A stretch of DNA of 7,096 bases from an uncultured Burkholderiales bacterium (lineage in GTDB: Bacteria; Pseudomonadota; Gammaproteobacteria; Burkholderiales; Burkholderiaceae_C): positions 1-7,096 of the forward strand of contig CAIYFE010000045.1 in NCBI GenBank assembly GCA_903925445.1. Direction: 5' to 3'. The position numbers and the translations under genes are program-made. The notes under the pieces were generated by a model. The model saw only the letters and a list, made by a program, of their open reading frames with translations. It had not been told where the DNA came from and did not search any database. Below are positions 5,718 through 7,096 of this stretch, piece by piece. Numbering within the stretch: position 1 is the stretch's first letter; the number at the start of each line of letters is the position of its first letter.

Positions 5718-7096
5718 ATGAATAAAAGAACATCTCACGATTCGCCCGCTGTATTGGCAGTCACCTTGCAGGATTTGCCCGATCAACCGCAGGCTTTGCA
5801 ACGTGCGCGGGCGTTTGCCGAGCCTTTGCTGTCGGGTGAATTGCTCGATACGGGCGAGGACGCCTTGGTTCATGCCGACGCCTCGGCGCAAATATTGGCT
5901 GGCATTGGCGGTTCAGAGGCCATGCAGGCGGCGTGTTATTTGGTGTATGCCTGCGAGTATTTGAACAAACCGCAAGAAGTGATCACCAAAGCGTTTGGTC
6001 AAACTTACGCAGAGTTGGCGCTTGAGACGACTCGGCTGATTCGGGTGCAGCGTCAAGCCAGACTGGCTGCGCGGGACGAAAGGGCGAATTTACAAGTCGA
6101 AAACGTGCGCAAGATGTTGCTGGCGTTTTCAAGAGATTTGCGGGTGGTTTTATTGCGATTGGCCTCGCGCTTGCAGACGTTGCGCTACTTCGCTGCCACC
6201 AAAAAACCGGTGCCGCATCAATTGGCCAAAGAGTCGTTGGAGGTGTTTGCGCCGCTGGCTAATCGTTTGGGAATATGGCAAATCAAATGGGAGATGGAAG
6301 ATCTTTCATTTCGCTTTTTAGAGCCTCAAACGTATCGCGAGGTGGCCAAGTGGCTGGATGAAAAACGCCTGGAGCGCGAGAACTACGTGCAAAGTTTGCG
6401 CGATCAGATTCAAGCCTCGCTCAAAGCCCAAGGTATTGAGGCGCAGGTGCAAGGGCGCCCCAAGCACATTTACAGCATTGTCAAAAAAATGCGTGGCAAG
6501 TCCTTGAGCTTTGACCGCATTTTTGATGTGCGAGCCTTGCGCGTGGTTGTGGATTCTGTGCCTGCCTGTTATGCCGCGCTGAGTTGGGTGCATACCCAAT
6601 TCACGCCCGTGGTGGACGAGTTCGATGATTACATTGCACGCCCCAAGCCCAATGGTTACCAGTCCTTGCACACCGTGGTGCGGGATGCGCAAGGTCGCGC
6701 GATTGAAATTCAAATTCGCACGCAAGCCATGCACGATCACGCCGAACAAGGCGTGGCCGCGCATTGGGCTTACAAAGAGGCGGGCGCGAAGGGTTACGCG
6801 GGCGTGTCTGCCAGTAGCGCTTACGACGCAAAAATTGCGGTGCTCAGGCAATTGTTGGCTTGGGAGCGCGAACTCACGCACGGTGAACAAGGGCACGATC
6901 AACCCTTGACCACCACCGATGCTTTGTCCGATCGCATTTACGTGCTCACGCCGGATGCTGCGGTGGTCGAATTGCCCCAAGGCGCAACGCCGGTGGATTT
7001 TGCCTACACCGTTCACACCAATTTAGGCCATCGCTGCCGAGGTGCAAGAGTCGATGGCGCCTTGGTGCCGTTGAACACACCGCTCAAAAACGGACA
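5718..7096 (+). CDS. relA: GTP pyrophosphokinase RelA, (p)ppGpp synthetase (partial, C-terminus beyond right edge)
   Basis: Transfers pyrophosphate from ATP to GDP/GTP to make (p)ppGpp when stalled ribosomes carry uncharged tRNA. The frame is open for 459 codons and cut at the right edge; full-length homologues are about 740 residues, so the tail with the regulatory and ACT domains is outside. The N-terminal HD region (about 45-110) lacks the HD and ED metal ligands of active hydrolases, so it is presumably a pseudo-hydrolase. The synthetase has GRPKHIYSI 246-254, FDVRALR 269-275, EFDD 301-304, KPNGYQSLHT 310-319 and EIQIRT 330-335. EFDD is the ExDD signature of monofunctional RelA; bifunctional SpoT/Rel enzymes carry RxKD. 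The TGS domain begins about 405 (DRIYVLTP) and includes DFAYTVHTNLGHRC. An in-frame TGA directly before ATG 5718 excludes a longer form. No clear Shine-Dalgarno precedes the start. Confidence 0.96.
   Translation, partial: MNKRTSHDSPAVLAVTLQDLPDQPQALQRARAFAEPLLSGELLDTGEDALVHADASAQILAGIGGSEAMQAACYLVYACEYLNKPQEVITKAFGQTYAELALETTRLIRVQRQARLAARDERANLQVENVRKMLLAFSRDLRVVLLRLASRLQTLRYFAATKKPVPHQLAKESLEVFAPLANRLGIWQIKWEMEDLSFRFLEPQTYREVAKWLDEKRLERENYVQSLRDQIQASLKAQGIEAQVQGRPKHIYSIVKKMRGKSLSFDRIFDVRALRVVVDSVPACYAALSWVHTQFTPVVDEFDDYIARPKPNGYQSLHTVVRDAQGRAIEIQIRTQAMHDHAEQGVAAHWAYKEAGAKGYAGVSASSAYDAKIAVLRQLLAWERELTHGEQGHDQPLTTTDALSDRIYVLTPDAAVVELPQGATPVDFAYTVHTNLGHRCRGARVDGALVPLNTPLKNG

Noticed and set aside
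6318..7016. A 232-codon minus-strand reading frame
   Set aside because: It is antisense to the relA synthetase and TGS region, which is certain from its motifs. No domain is visible in the antisense translation.

Overview
The window looks like ordinary chromosomal sequence from a betaproteobacterium of the order Burkholderiales. A Comamonadaceae member (Limnohabitans/Rhodoferax-like) is my best guess, based on the style of the Mfd, RelA and 3-hydroxybutyrate dehydrogenase proteins, the divergent mfd / ispD-ispF arrangement, and moderate G+C coding DNA. The lineage call is inference from memory; no search was run. I see no mobile element, CRISPR array, tRNA or rRNA gene.

Layout. (i) Positions 1-3076, minus strand: mfd, the transcription-repair coupling factor. 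It runs off the left edge, with 1025 codons present and the C-terminal end missing. (ii) Positions 3124-4324, plus strand: ispD and ispF, a tight two-gene unit for consecutive branches of the MEP isoprenoid pathway. It is divergent from mfd across a gap of only 47 bp. (iii) Positions 4313-4726, minus strand: a small lambda-repressor-like/XRE-type DNA-binding protein whose 3' end overlaps ispF by 12 bp in convergent orientation. (iv) Positions 4727-4849: a strikingly AT-rich spacer (about 28% G+C by hand count) with a perfect -10 hexamer and a 15-bp inverted repeat (14/15 match) at its two ends. It is the only noncoding stretch here with clear unexplained structure. (v) Positions 4850-5632, minus strand: bdhA, D-3-hydroxybutyrate dehydrogenase, with every substrate and catalytic residue of the family in place. 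(vi) Positions 5718-7096, plus strand: relA, the (p)ppGpp synthetase. It runs off the right edge, with 459 codons present. No gene-free stretch exceeds about 125 bp.

How the genes relate. mfd (repair of transcription-blocking lesions) and ispDF (isoprenoid precursors) are housekeeping genes sharing a very short divergent promoter region. bdhA (mobilisation of polyhydroxybutyrate-derived 3-hydroxybutyrate) and relA (starvation alarmone) also diverge, from an 85-bp spacer. The small regulator lies downstream of bdhA on the same strand but appears to have its own promoter, with a repeat arm placed where an autorepressor would bind.

I do not see a previously undescribed multi-gene system. The best lead is the small regulator together with its repeat-bounded AT-rich upstream region.
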